NCBI GenBank assembly: GCA_024278775.1
Contig: JAJRSP010000198.1
Span: forward strand, 1-33,217
DNA: 33,217 bases
Reading direction: 5' to 3'
Source: Planctomycetota bacterium
GTDB lineage: Bacteria; Planctomycetota; Phycisphaerae; UBA1845
Part shown: piece by piece, positions 1 to 7,502 of the stretch
How positions within the stretch are numbered: position 1 is the first letter of the stretch
Layout: each line of letters begins with the position of its first letter
The notes under the pieces: model-generated
Told to the model about the DNA's origin: nothing
Databases searched by the model: none
The model's input: only the letters and a program-made list of their open reading frames with translations
Translations under genes and position numbers: made by a program

Positions 1-2
1 CG

Positions 3-608
3 CCGACCGACGAGAACGGCGTCGTAATCCGCCACTACTCGACGACAGTGTCCCGCAAGCTGCGCGACCATCCCAAGATGCGCGTAGACCTTTCCGACCC
101 GGACGACCGCGAGATTGTGGCCAAGAGAGTGTGTCGGGGCAAGCGACCTGCGTATGTGGGCGTCCTACTGTCTCGCATCGAACAAATGACGCGGTGGCGG
201 AAACGCCGGGACGGCAGGCTGTTCCCCGTGGATTTCTACAGGCGAACCAATGATGATATCGAGTATCGCCAGGCGCTGTGGTGCGACATCGAAGGCGACG
301 ACGTGGAAGACCTGTTCCGACGGCTGAGCAACATGCCGCTACGTCCGACGATGGCGGTGTGGAGCGGGAACAGGTCAATCCAAGCCTACTGGATTCTGTC
401 GCGGCCGGTGACGGACGGCACGTTCCGCCGACTGATGGATGGACTCTGCGACCGGCTTCGTGGGAACCGCAATGTTCTGAGGCCGATGCAGCAGATGCGC
501 CTGCCGGGGGGTGTGCATGAGAAGACCGGCGCGCGGGCGACGCTCGTTCTCGCGGGCGAACGCTACTACCGCGCGAGGCAGGTCGCGGACGCCATCGCTT
601 CCGCGTGA
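3..608 (+). CDS. RepB/AEP-like primase domain protein (5'-truncated by window edge)
   Basis: The frame is open to the left edge of the window with no stop, so the GTG at 48 need not be the true start and the gene probably begins outside. The visible ~200 residues resemble the catalytic core of RepB-like or archaeo-eukaryotic primases. There is a hydrophobic strand ending in an acidic pair (WCDIEGDD, where DxD is usual), then WSGNRSIQAYWIL matching the family's SGxGxHxYW strand, then MRLPGGVHEKTG matching the typical RlPGt.N.K motif. The motif-II histidine position appears to be Gln, and the aspartate normally found before the RLPG motif is not obvious, so activity is uncertain. Such proteins prime replication of plasmids, phages or integrative elements. 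Family placement comes from motif shape only. Confidence 0.55.
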   Translation, partial: PTDENGVVIRHYSTTVSRKLRDHPKMRVDLSDPDDREIVAKRVCRGKRPAYVGVLLSRIEQMTRWRKRRDGRLFPVDFYRRTNDDIEYRQALWCDIEGDDVEDLFRRLSNMPLRPTMAVWSGNRSIQAYWILSRPVTDGTFRRLMDGLCDRLRGNRNVLRPMQQMRLPGGVHEKTGARATLVLAGERYYRARQVADAIASA

Positions 609-736
609 GAAGAATGAAGACTGTTTCAAGGAGGACCCCTCCGGGGCCGGCCGTTGGCGGGATTCCGCCTCTACGTCCGGCTGGCCGAAAGATCATCCGT
701 AACGATTTGGAACGGATTTCGATCTGAGAACCGGTG

Positions 737-765
737 TTGACATACTCGCGACGAGCGTCTATTAT
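737..765 (+). promoter_or_regulatory. sigma70-type promoter for the ATPase gene
   Basis: A perfect -35 hexamer TTGACA (737-742) is separated by exactly 17 bases from a near-consensus -10 hexamer TATTAT (760-765). The -10 lies about 30 bases upstream of the ATG at 795. This is the best promoter match I see in the window. Confidence 0.75.
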
Positions 766-794
766 GCACCTCAGTTGCACAATGGACGATATTC

Positions 795-2018
795 ATGTTC
801 TACCCACGCGAAATGAGCGGTTGCTGCAAGGCAGCCTCGAAGCAGTTCCCGGTGATCCTGGTCACCGGCCCGCGGCAGGTCGGTAAGACGACGCTCCTGC
901 GGCAACTGGCGGACAAGAAACGCCGCTACGTCACGCTCGACGATCCTGCCGTGCGAGCACTGGCGCAGGCGGATCCGGCGTTGTTCCTTGAGCGATACGA
1001 GCCGCCGGTGCTGATCGATGAAATTCAGTATGCGCCGCAACTCCTGCCGCTCATCAAGATGGCCGTCGACCGACAACGACGGAGCGGTTTGTTTTGGTTG
1101 ACCGGATCGCAGCAGTTCCACCTGATGAAGGGGGTCTCCGAGACGCTGGCCGGTCGCGTGGCGATCTTGTCGTTGCTCGGCTTCTCTAACCGTGAGCGCC
1201 GGCGGTGCGAGTTCCCCCGCGCTCCGTTCCTGCCAACAAAACGCCTGCTGAAGCAGAGGGAGACATCGGCAACAACGCTGACCCTCAAACGACTCTACGC
1301 GGATATCTGGTCGGGATCGTTTCCGGCGCTGGTGACGAAGCAAGTTCGCGACCGCGATCTCTTTTATAGCTCGTACTTGCAAACCTATCTCCAACGCGAC
1401 GTGAAGGACCTGACGCAGGTCGGCAATGAGGCGAGTTTCATCCGCTTCCTGAAGGCCTGTGCGGCTCGCACGGGGCAGATGCTGAACCTGACGGACCTCG
1501 CCCGCGATGTGGATGTGGCCGTGAATACCGCCAAGAACTGGCTCTCGATCCTTCAGGCCAGTTTTCAGGTGCTGTTGTTGCAGCCGTATCATACGAACGT
1601 TACCAAACGCCTAGTCAAGCGGCCGAAGCTGTACTTCCTCGACACGGGACTCTGCGCCTACCTGGCCGAGTGGTCATCGCCGGAGACGCTCGAAGCCGGG
1701 GCGATGAGCGGTGCCATCCTTGAGACATACGTTGTGGCCGAGGTGCTGAAGAGCTGGTGGAACCGGGGAAAGCAGCCGCCGATCTACTACTACCGCGACA
1801 AGGACGGCAGGGAAATCGACCTGCTGTTTGTTCAGGACCAGGCCATCTATCCCGTGGAGATCAAGAAGTCTGCCAGTCCCCGGCGGGAGTGGATACAGTC
1901 GTTTACGGCGCTCGATCGCCTCAAGCCGAGTCGATCCGAAGGTGGCGTCGTGTGCCTCTGCCGTGAGCGGCTACCGCTCGCGGATAACGTCACAGCCATC
2001 CCGGTCGGGTTGTTGTGA
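795..2018 (+). CDS. AAA_14 / DUF4143 family ATPase
   Basis: This 407-residue protein has the standard layout of the AAA_14 plus DUF4143 family. Walker A GPRQVGKT is at residues 25-32 and Walker B LIDEIQ at 73-78, followed by the family's TGSQ sensor segment and a C-terminal DUF4143 domain. The end, DGREIDLLF...VEIKKS, resembles a PD-(D/E)xK nuclease-like fold (D, then E-I-K). These proteins are widespread, often mobile or toxin-like, and their cellular role is poorly defined. The start MFYPRE fits the usual family N-terminus just ahead of the P-loop. It has its own promoter (737-765), so it is probably a single-gene unit. Family call is confident; function is not known. Confidence 0.93.
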   Translation: MFYPREMSGCCKAASKQFPVILVTGPRQVGKTTLLRQLADKKRRYVTLDDPAVRALAQADPALFLERYEPPVLIDEIQYAPQLLPLIKMAVDRQRRSGLFWLTGSQQFHLMKGVSETLAGRVAILSLLGFSNRERRRCEFPRAPFLPTKRLLKQRETSATTLTLKRLYADIWSGSFPALVTKQVRDRDLFYSSYLQTYLQRDVKDLTQVGNEASFIRFLKACAARTGQMLNLTDLARDVDVAVNTAKNWLSILQASFQVLLLQPYHTNVTKRLVKRPKLYFLDTGLCAYLAEWSSPETLEAGAMSGAILETYVVAEVLKSWWNRGKQPPIYYYRDKDGREIDLLFVQDQAIYPVEIKKSASPRREWIQSFTALDRLKPSRSEGGVVCLCRERLPLADNVTAIPVGLL

Positions 2019-2259
2019 AGCCATGGTGTTGCCGTGGTCCCGAAAGCCCCGTGGCCACCTGAAGATGGATAGTCGCTTCATGCTCGACGGCATGGTGCGG
2101 ATTATCAAGACCTTCGTGATGAACCAAACATGACGCATCTGTCCGAGGGCGTTGTGCGTGGGCCTCGTCCCATTGCGGGTCACGGTGTTATGTTGTCCTG
2201 ATCGTTTTCCCGCTCGTGTCGGACGGCAAGAGAGCGACCGGCCCGGCTGGGGGGGAACG

Positions 2260-2871
2260 ATGACCGAGGTACCACTGACGCGCGGATACGTCGCCGTTAT
2301 TGACGATGAACACGCCGACGTGGCCAGCGGATATCGCTGGCGAGTGCTGGTCCAACCCCACACCTGCTATGCCGTCGCCAGATTGCCGAGGCTGTTTGGC
2401 AAGCAGCGGAGCCTGTACCTGCATCGCCTCATCCTGAACGCCGGCCCCGGCGAGCGGGTCGAGCATGTGGATCGCAACGGCCTAGTGAATTGCCGAGCGA
2501 ATCTTCGCATCCGCCCCGTCGGTATCGGGGCCATGTGGCCGACCTCCGGCCAGCCATCCTCCAGGGAGGAGGGCGTAAAGTGGCACGCCGAGTCGGGGAA
2601 GTGGTCCGCGAACTTCGCCGACGATGACGGAAGAACGATCCACCTTGGAATGTACGACACGGAATGGCGCGCGATACTCCGGCGGGACTTCGCCCAGATG
2701 CGGGGGTGGGGCATGGTGCCGGAGTCCATGAGCTTCGAGCGGTTTCTGGTCTGGCGTCCCGCCGTGGAGAACGGCAGCCTCTACGACGTGGAGCACCTGA
2801 TGGAGCAGGCATGGCGCGAACGGAAAGGGAAGAGGGCTGCGCGAGATGCCGTCCGCCGACGCAACGACTAA
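2260..2871 (+). CDS. HNH endonuclease with AP2 DNA-binding domain (free-standing homing-type)
   Basis: The ATG at 2260 is preferred over upstream starts because a run of six G sits five bases before it and the conserved domain begins immediately (MTEVPLTRG). Of 203 residues, 1-50 form the small strand-rich N-domain common in these nucleases. The HNH core follows: LHRLI with His55, then EHVDRNGLVNCRANLR with His69, Asn77 and Asn81. An AP2-like segment (GVKWHAESGKW ... HLGMYDTE, about 105-135) gives sequence-specific binding. This HNH-AP2 architecture is typical of free-standing homing endonucleases in phages and mobile islands. The C-terminal 50 residues, rich in Arg and Lys, are not recognised. 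It lies 84 bases before the next gene. Confidence 0.85.
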   Translation: MTEVPLTRGYVAVIDDEHADVASGYRWRVLVQPHTCYAVARLPRLFGKQRSLYLHRLILNAGPGERVEHVDRNGLVNCRANLRIRPVGIGAMWPTSGQPSSREEGVKWHAESGKWSANFADDDGRTIHLGMYDTEWRAILRRDFAQMRGWGMVPESMSFERFLVWRPAVENGSLYDVEHLMEQAWRERKGKRAARDAVRRRND

Positions 2872-2955
2872 CGCGCGGTTCGCCGGACTCCCGGTTGGCC
2901 GCGGCGCACGACCCCCGACAAGCGGGTTCGGTGTGGATCGCTTATCATCCGGGCT

Positions 2956-3789
2956 ATGGAGGTTTCCAGAAGACGTTTCACGTTCGGGCTGGTCGGGTGG
3001 TTCGCCTTCCTCGGGCCGTTGGGCTACGTCGCCTACATCACCGCCGTCGTCGTCCACGAGGTCATCGGCCATGGTGTGACGGCGTGGTTGCTCGGCGGTG
3101 AGTTCACCGGGTTCGCAATCCTGCCGGATGGGATGGGGTGGGCCGCCGCGTGGTGCGAAGGCCACAACAACATCGTCCTCGCTGGCGGGATCGTGACAGG
3201 CACAGTCTTCGGATTGGTCTTGATGTGGATCGGTTCCCGCACCCGGCATCTTCTCTCTCGCGCGGCACTTCTGCTCTTCGCCGAGTGCATGCTACAGGAC
3301 GCGGCTCCCTACGCATTCTGGAACTCGCTCTTTGTCCGCCCGCCGGGCGACTTCGGGAGGATACTGCTCGATCTGGACAATCCCGCGCTTCGGTGGGCGC
3401 TGGTCGTTCTGTTCGGTGCGATCTATGCGGTCACCACGGTTCTGATCGCCGTGATGCTGTATCGATGCATCGAATCGAACCTTGGCCCATTCAGCCGGGG
3501 GAGGGCGATGCTGCTCGCGTGGGTGTTCTTCGGCCTCGGCGGCGCGGCCTCCTGGTTCGGGTTCGACTGGAACCAGCTCATCGAAGGCGTGGGAAGACTG
3601 CCTCAATTCGCCGGAGCCGGCTTGCAGCTTGCGGTCGCCCCCGTACTGGTCGCGGTCACGCGAGAGGAGGTCGCCCCGGTGCGAATCTCAGGAAGATCGT
3701 GGGGCGTCGCAATCTCTGCAAGCGTCCTCGCGTGCCTGACGCTCGTGCTGGCCCTGACGCTCTGGCTCAAGGACGGCGCCGCGTGGTGA
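2956..3789 (+). CDS. polytopic membrane protein with HExxH motif, M50-like peptidase candidate
   Basis: A 277-residue protein with about six or seven hydrophobic helices (near 8-33, 62-82, 88-118, 128-152, 165-185, 200-222 and 245-268). The first helix ends in HEVIGHG at residues 34-40, an HExxH zinc motif embedded at a membrane helix, as in site-2/M50-type intramembrane metalloproteases. The second M50 metal ligand, usually an NxxPxxxxDG-like motif in a later helix, is not clear. The segment NSLFVRPPGDFGRI around 120-135 has an Asp in the right sort of context. It could therefore be a divergent M50B peptidase or an inactive relative. The ribosome-binding site is weak. A perfect GC hairpin at 3857-3877 follows the gene. 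Confidence 0.7.
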   Translation: MEVSRRRFTFGLVGWFAFLGPLGYVAYITAVVVHEVIGHGVTAWLLGGEFTGFAILPDGMGWAAAWCEGHNNIVLAGGIVTGTVFGLVLMWIGSRTRHLLSRAALLLFAECMLQDAAPYAFWNSLFVRPPGDFGRILLDLDNPALRWALVVLFGAIYAVTTVLIAVMLYRCIESNLGPFSRGRAMLLAWVFFGLGGAASWFGFDWNQLIEGVGRLPQFAGAGLQLAVAPVLVAVTREEVAPVRISGRSWGVAISASVLACLTLVLALTLWLKDGAAW

Positions 3790-3856
3790 CGCACAAGAGC
3801 GACATGGTGCAAAACGATCTGTGGAACGCCCCCCGAGTGCAGTATCCCGCCGAAGG

Positions 3857-3877
3857 GGGCCGCCCGGAGGGCGGCCC
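3857..3877. terminator. bidirectional hairpin between convergent genes
   Basis: A perfect 9-bp stem (GGGCCGCCC, loop GGA, GGGCGGCCC) lies between the converging 3' ends at 3789 (+) and 3881 (-). Neither side has a long T tract, so Rho-independent efficiency is uncertain, but position and stability fit a shared terminator. Confidence 0.55.
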
Positions 3878-3880
3878 TGT

Positions 3881-4630
3881 TCACTGAAACGCCAGCTCCC
3901 GCAACAACGAATCCACCTGGAAGCAATCTCGTGAGCAGAACATTTCCTCCCCAATATCCGCCCGGCGAGCTATCCACGCTGAGCGAGACCGCCACTGAGC
4001 CACATCCCCGTAGTCGGCGGCTGTCGCAGCAACCGTGCGGTAGTCGTTGCTTGAGATGACGTAGCCCGCGAGCCAGCCCGTCGCGGGTGGGGCCAACCCC
4101 TGTAGCGATGTTAGGCGGACTCGATCGTCCACGAACACCCACTTCGGAAGGTCGGCGACGGTCTTGAACATCAACGGCGAATGGCGGCACTCGAAGCGGA
4201 GCTTTTCTGTCACGAACACGACAGCGGTGTCGATGACGCCGACCTTCTTGCCCCCACGGCGTTGCAGCCAGGACGCGACATAGCGGGCGACTTTTCTGTG
4301 CCTGCTATCCAACTCCAATGCGTTCACGATCTGTGTATGCCATCCATTGGGCGGCTTCGCGCCTCGCCTGATCCGTCGCCAGATGCGGCGACACTCCGGG
4401 CTGCACGTTTTCCTCTGCGACGATTTGAGCAAGACGCCGCAGCCGCAGATTCTCAGGTCGGGTCGCAGGCTCTCGCACTTCGGACACCTTGACGGCTGAC
4501 GGCCAGGGCCTTTTCTGCGTGGGTATTTCCTCCCGCATAGGCAGACCAGCACCATGCACTGTTCACACTCGGTCTCGTGATCCCCAATCTTCGCACCGCA
4601 GGCGCATCTTTTCCGTTTTGGCATGGGCAT
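3881..4630 (-). CDS. multi-zinc-ribbon hypothetical protein
   Basis: The only gene on the - strand in the left region. The N-terminal third has several Cys pairs that look like consecutive zinc ribbons: CACG ... CEQC, CLCG ... CPKC and CGCG ... CSPEC. A highly basic stretch follows (RRIWRRIRRG), then about 150 residues without recognisable motifs. I use the ATG at 4630 (MPMPKRKRCACG, 249 residues). ATG 4624 is equally possible, and a TTG at 4663 would extend it by 11 residues that include another C-x-x-H pair. None has a strong Shine-Dalgarno sequence. The ribbons plus basic linker suggest nucleic-acid or protein binding, but I do not recognise the family. It converges on the membrane protein gene across the hairpin at 3857. 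Confidence 0.7.
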   Translation of the reverse strand: MPMPKRKRCACGAKIGDHETECEQCMVLVCLCGRKYPRRKGPGRQPSRCPKCESLRPDLRICGCGVLLKSSQRKTCSPECRRIWRRIRRGAKPPNGWHTQIVNALELDSRHRKVARYVASWLQRRGGKKVGVIDTAVVFVTEKLRFECRHSPLMFKTVADLPKWVFVDDRVRLTSLQGLAPPATGWLAGYVISSNDYRTVAATAADYGDVAQWRSRSAWIARRADIGEEMFCSRDCFQVDSLLRELAFQ

Positions 4631-4663
4631 AACGCGAATGTCTGGGTGCAAAGGACAATTCAA

Positions 4664-4992
4664 GATGGCAGCGGTACAGGTTCAAGCCATTCAGTAGTCC
4701 CCATTCTTGGTGGTGTTTTGGCTCGTCGGGTGATGCCGCGCGTCAGCGGGTGGCGCTCAGGTTAATTCGTCCGCCCGTGCGTGGGGTTTGCCGACGAACC
4801 CCCGCGTACAGGCCAACCGCTGTTTCCCGTGCAGAAACCGCGTTCGCCCGACGTATGGGACGCACCCCATACGCCGTCGCCGAATCGGCCTCCCTGATTC
4901 CGTAGGCAAAACGGATGCTATCGGTATGTGTGTAATGAAGCCCGAATCTGAGTGGTCGGGTGGAGAACGCTAATGAGAACGGGAGGCGGATC
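4664..4992. other. intergenic region between divergent genes, with a stem-loop
   Basis: About 330 bases separate the - strand zinc-ribbon gene from the + strand small-gene cluster and should hold promoters for both. I see no convincing -35/-10 pair. The only clear structure is a perfect 8-bp inverted repeat at 4852-4873 (CGTATGGG, six-base loop, CCCATACG), followed by a shorter GCCG-AAT-CGGC hairpin. No supported coding sequence. Confidence 0.5.
4852..4873. repeat. 8-bp perfect inverted repeat
   Basis: Arms CGTATGGG (4852-4859) and CCCATACG (4866-4873) with a six-base loop. It lies about 120 bases before the first small gene of the 4993-7913 cluster. It could be an operator or an RNA hairpin; nothing in the sequence decides between them. 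Confidence 0.45.
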
Positions 4993-5388
4993 GTGGAGAG
5001 CCACAGCACGGCACCGGGGCAGGAGGCGAACATACCTCCCCATGACCGGGAGAAGAGAATACAGGAGACCATGGGATTGGTACGGCGTGTGACAAGAAAC
5101 AGGGAAATCCGCCTCGTCGAGGTTCTGCCGACCGCCACTCCCCACGAGGTCATAGTGGAGTGGGCGGCGGAGCTAACTGTCAAGCCAACGCCTGCCGACC
5201 TGTCCAATCTCGCTGATCGGCTGCGCGACGCGCTGGTCGTCGAGGAGGACGGAGCGCTGGCCGGGGGGCGGCTGGTGGAGGCCATCGACAGCCAAGCGGA
5301 TCGGACTTGCGACTGGAAAGTCAAGAACAAGCTGAGATTTCTGGCGCGCAACGTAGAAGCGACCCTGCGCGAGATGGGAATGTTATGA
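4993..5388 (+). CDS. small hypothetical protein, first gene of accessory cluster
   Basis: I choose the GTG at 4993 because GGGAGG sits six bases upstream; a GTG at 4960 in the same frame lacks a ribosome-binding site. The product has 131 residues, is mainly polar, and has probable amphipathic helices in its second half (TPADLSNLADRLRDALVVEEDG ... KVKNKLRFLARNVEATLREMGML, given here in parts). No motif or family is recognised. Its stop overlaps the next start in the arrangement ATGA (5385-5388), implying translational coupling. A long antisense frame overlaps it but is Ser/Arg-rich and looks like a shadow. Confidence 0.65.
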   Translation: MESHSTAPGQEANIPPHDREKRIQETMGLVRRVTRNREIRLVEVLPTATPHEVIVEWAAELTVKPTPADLSNLADRLRDALVVEEDGALAGGRLVEAIDSQADRTCDWKVKNKLRFLARNVEATLREMGML

Positions 5389-5606
5389 AGAAAGACAATC
5401 ATGCGCCGCCGTCCGGCGACACCGCGAGGGCGCCCATCACTGGCCAAAGCCCGCTCGACGTACTTCCTTCGGCATCGCGGGATCGGGAGGCGCGTGCGGA
5501 AATCGCGCGTCTGCTGGAGGCGATCTCCGAGTACGAGCGCACGGCGTTGCTGCTAACTGCGGCCTTGCGGCTGTGCCTGTGGCGGGGTGATCGTCCCAAT
5601 GAATGA
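5385..5606 (+). CDS. small hypothetical protein, coupled
   Basis: A 73-residue product starting MKKDNHAPP. Its ATG overlaps the upstream TGA by ATGA, with GGGA seven bases before it. The first 40 residues are Pro/Ser/Asp-rich and probably disordered. Residues about 42-68 (REARAEIARLLEAISEYERT, then ALLLTAALRLCLW) form one long, possibly amphipathic helix. No family recognised. The overlap with both neighbours argues that it is translated. Confidence 0.55.
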   Translation: MKKDNHAPPSGDTARAPITGQSPLDVLPSASRDREARAEIARLLEAISEYERTALLLTAALRLCLWRGDRPNE

Positions 5607-5850
5607 GGGCCGTCCGCGACAACCCACCGTCGGGGGCGAACTGCTCGACGCCCTCGATACGGCGCTTACCGCGGCATGGGAGAATGACCCCCTCATCGAG
5701 GCGCTGGTGCATGATGAGAGTCTGGTCGAGGCAGTCGCCGACCTGGAGTTTGCGGTCGAGGTGCTACGCTCGGCGCTGGCCCGAACCGAGCGGGGCCAGG
5801 CACATGGAAGACCGCTCGTTCCTCGGCGCAAAGAGACTGACCGAAGATGA
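5599..5850 (+). CDS. small acidic helical hypothetical protein, coupled
   Basis: The ATG at 5599 lies inside the end of the previous gene (8-base overlap) with GGGGTGA eight bases upstream. A GTG at 5587 is an alternative. The 83-residue product has an acidic, Leu/Ala/Val-rich helix (about residues 15-62) and a basic tail RPLVPRRKETDRR. No family recognised. Its TGA overlaps another ATG (ATGA, 5847-5850) that opens only a 29-codon frame, which I do not call. Confidence 0.5.
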   Translation: MNEGRPRQPTVGGELLDALDTALTAAWENDPLIEALVHDESLVEAVADLEFAVEVLRSALARTERGQAHGRPLVPRRKETDRR

Positions 5851-5890
5851 AACGCAATCGTGGGCCACCATCAGGATTGGAGACGGGATC

Positions 5891-6226
5891 ATGGCATCCA
5901 AAAGACGTAAGCGGCTATCCGTGTGGGGCGTCCTAGCGCGACTCGGACACACCGGTGACCACGACGATATCATCCAGCATGTTTTCGAGGCGACGTCGCG
6001 CGTGACCCTGCGATCGCGCGACGGCAAGACGCTGGACGGGGATAGCTATTTGTGCGCGGTGTTCGACAGCCTGGGCAGTACCCACAACTGGCCCGCGTGC
6101 GGTTCGGATGCATGGGAGCGTCTGCGGCTGGTTGCGTTGCGGCGGGTCATCGCCCGGCTGGCGCGCGAAGGGCTGCTCGACTGCATCGCCGTAGCACCGA
6201 CAACGAGGGCCATACCCAAGGACTGA
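5891..6226 (+). CDS. small hypothetical protein
   Basis: A 111-residue product from the ATG at 5891, with GGGA shortly upstream; it begins MASKRRKRLSVWGVLARLG. The basic N-terminus and helix-rich C-terminal half (WERLRLVALRRVIARLAREGLLDCIAV, in parts) resemble a winged-helix-like layout, but I cannot assign a family. The same frame is open further upstream to about 5603, but those residues are low-complexity and overlap the previous gene, so the shorter form is preferred. Confidence 0.5.
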   Translation: MASKRRKRLSVWGVLARLGHTGDHDDIIQHVFEATSRVTLRSRDGKTLDGDSYLCAVFDSLGSTHNWPACGSDAWERLRLVALRRVIARLAREGLLDCIAVAPTTRAIPKD

Positions 6227-6239
6227 CGAGGGTGCGAAC

Positions 6240-6560
6240 ATGAAAACGACATTGGAGCGGTATCTGGCGGAACAGGGGTGGAGCGGCGTTGATCTGCCGG
6301 TTGTCATGGTCGAAGTTGCCCTTGCCTACCTCGCTGCGCGGTTAGACGCAGGGCCGGTGAGCCGCTACCTGGACGGCAGGATCGGCGACGACACGCCCAA
6401 CATGGAGGAGTGCAAGCATGTTCTCCTCGCGTTGTTCGGCGAGGCCGACCGCGCAGGTTGTCTAGGATTGCTTGCTAGGCCCGGCTCGCGCGATGCTTCC
6501 GACGCAATGATGGCGCTCAACCATCTTTGCGAAAACGACCACAAGGATGATCCTGAATGA
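6240..6560 (+). CDS. small hypothetical protein
   Basis: A 106-residue product with GAGG upstream of the ATG. It is mostly alpha-helical and acidic: MKTTLERYLAEQGW, then VVMVEVALAYLAARLDAG, then MEECKHVLLALFGEADRAG. No known domain recognised. It sits 13 bases after the previous gene in the same direction, so is likely co-transcribed. The TGA overlaps an ATG by ATGA (6557-6560). That reading frame stays open to 7393 but is Arg-rich and conflicts with the better-supported gene at 6765. Confidence 0.55.
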   Translation: MKTTLERYLAEQGWSGVDLPVVMVEVALAYLAARLDAGPVSRYLDGRIGDDTPNMEECKHVLLALFGEADRAGCLGLLARPGSRDASDAMMALNHLCENDHKDDPE

Positions 6561-6634
6561 TCGGCAAATCACGGAAACGCTGGGTTCTAAGGCCGGGGAA
6601 ATCGGGCTCGCTGCGAACCGTAAGAACTAAACAA

Positions 6635-6648
6635 GGTGGCATGCCACC
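6635..6648. repeat. 14-bp perfect palindrome
   Basis: GGTGGCATGCCACC is a perfect palindrome, followed at 6671-6689 by an 8-bp hairpin (CCGGCCGC, loop TGC, GCGGCCGG). Both lie in the 204-base gap between two small genes. They could act as an operator, terminator or processing site; no T tract is present. Confidence 0.45.
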
Positions 6649-6764
6649 ACACGGCACTTTCTGGATATTTCCGGCCGCTGCGCGGCCGGCCCCCGAAGCA
6701 GGAACCGGATGGCCGAACGACTGCATCATCAGGCAAGGAACCCGACGGGCGAGGCACGAACCCC

Positions 6765-7358
6765 ATGACGCCGTTCGACAACATGCTCGGCAACCCGGCA
6801 TCGCGGCACGCCGTCGTAGCCCTGTCGTTGCTTGCCGCGTCCCCGACATTGGCGGCGGTCGCGTGGTGGAGTCTTCGCCGCGCGGCCGCCTGCCGACCGC
6901 ACATGATGGAGCATCGCGCGTGGACCTATTGCCCCAAGTGCGGATGGTCCCGACCCGCCGACGCAACGGGGCCGCCTCCCGACGCGGCATTACACCCCAT
7001 TCGGGATGCGCTCGCGGAGCAGCATGTCACAACATCGGAGGCCGTTCCGCTGCCGTCGGCGTTGCTGCGCAGAGGCTGGACGCGGCATGCCGCCCTCGAC
7101 GCCGAGGGTCGAATCGTCACGCCGTGCGACTCGTCCGCGACAGCATTCAGTCTCTGGGGTGCCGGGAACCGCGCGTTCGACCCCGGCGGCGAATCATGGC
7201 GGGAATGGATAAGGCACCTGACGAACGTCCTCGCGGAACGGCACGGCGGGATCAGCGCGCAGCGCTGGAACCGGGACGCGGGTCGCACGCACGGAGAGGT
7301 CGTCGCCCTCGCCGTCGAGATAGAGCGGCGCATGGGGCTTCGGTCTCGTCCCGCGTAA
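6765..7358 (+). CDS. DUF6197-like protein with N-terminal membrane segment and zinc knuckle
   Basis: I choose the ATG at 6765 (GAGG ten bases upstream). The frame is open back to a GTG at 6636, but those extra residues look like translated intergenic DNA. The 197-residue product has a hydrophobic segment at about residues 14-38 (HAVVALSLLAASPTLAAVAWW), then CPKCGWS at about 57-63. The C-terminal domain resembles DUF6197: ALLRRGWTRHAALDAEGR, a Ser/Ala-rich middle with LWGAGNRAF, and a terminal AQRWNRDAGRTHGEV close to the family's WND.pGRT..EV signature. DUF6197 is a small domain of unknown function found in actinobacterial and phage-like genomes. The match is from memory of the motif. Confidence 0.6.
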   Translation: MTPFDNMLGNPASRHAVVALSLLAASPTLAAVAWWSLRRAAACRPHMMEHRAWTYCPKCGWSRPADATGPPPDAALHPIRDALAEQHVTTSEAVPLPSALLRRGWTRHAALDAEGRIVTPCDSSATAFSLWGAGNRAFDPGGESWREWIRHLTNVLAERHGGISAQRWNRDAGRTHGEVVALAVEIERRMGLRSRPA

Positions 7359-7399
7359 ACGCGGCAACCACAGGGAACGAGGCAACCGCGTGAAGGAAG

Positions 7400-7416
7400 G
7401 GCCGCCGGAGGCGGCC
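7400..7416. terminator. hairpin after the DUF6197-like gene
   Basis: A perfect 7-bp stem (GGCCGCC, loop GGA, GGCGGCC) begins 42 bases after the stop at 7358. It has the same core and triloop as the hairpin at 3857-3877. No T tract follows on the + strand, so this may be a repeat-type hairpin rather than a classical terminator. Confidence 0.4.
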
Positions 7417-7502
7417 GATTGTGCGATGTTCGATGGCCGGGATTGTCAAGCGTCGTGTACGTCACGCCGGCTTGATATTCCCTTTCCACCACGCGGCATG
7501 GC

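Noticed and set aside
771..1592. 273-codon antisense frame
   Set aside because: It is opposite the well-supported ATPase gene and contains only Gln/Arg-rich sequence.
4743..5447. 234-codon antisense frame over the first small genes
   Set aside because: Composition is Ser/Arg-rich and motif-free, it has no clear ribosome-binding site, and it opposes a set of coupled + strand genes with good starts.
6557..7393. 278-codon + strand frame starting with an ATGA overlap
   Set aside because: Arg-rich with no motif. The competing frame encodes a hydrophobic helix, CPKC and a DUF6197-like end, so it is the coding one. A short product from this ATG cannot be excluded.
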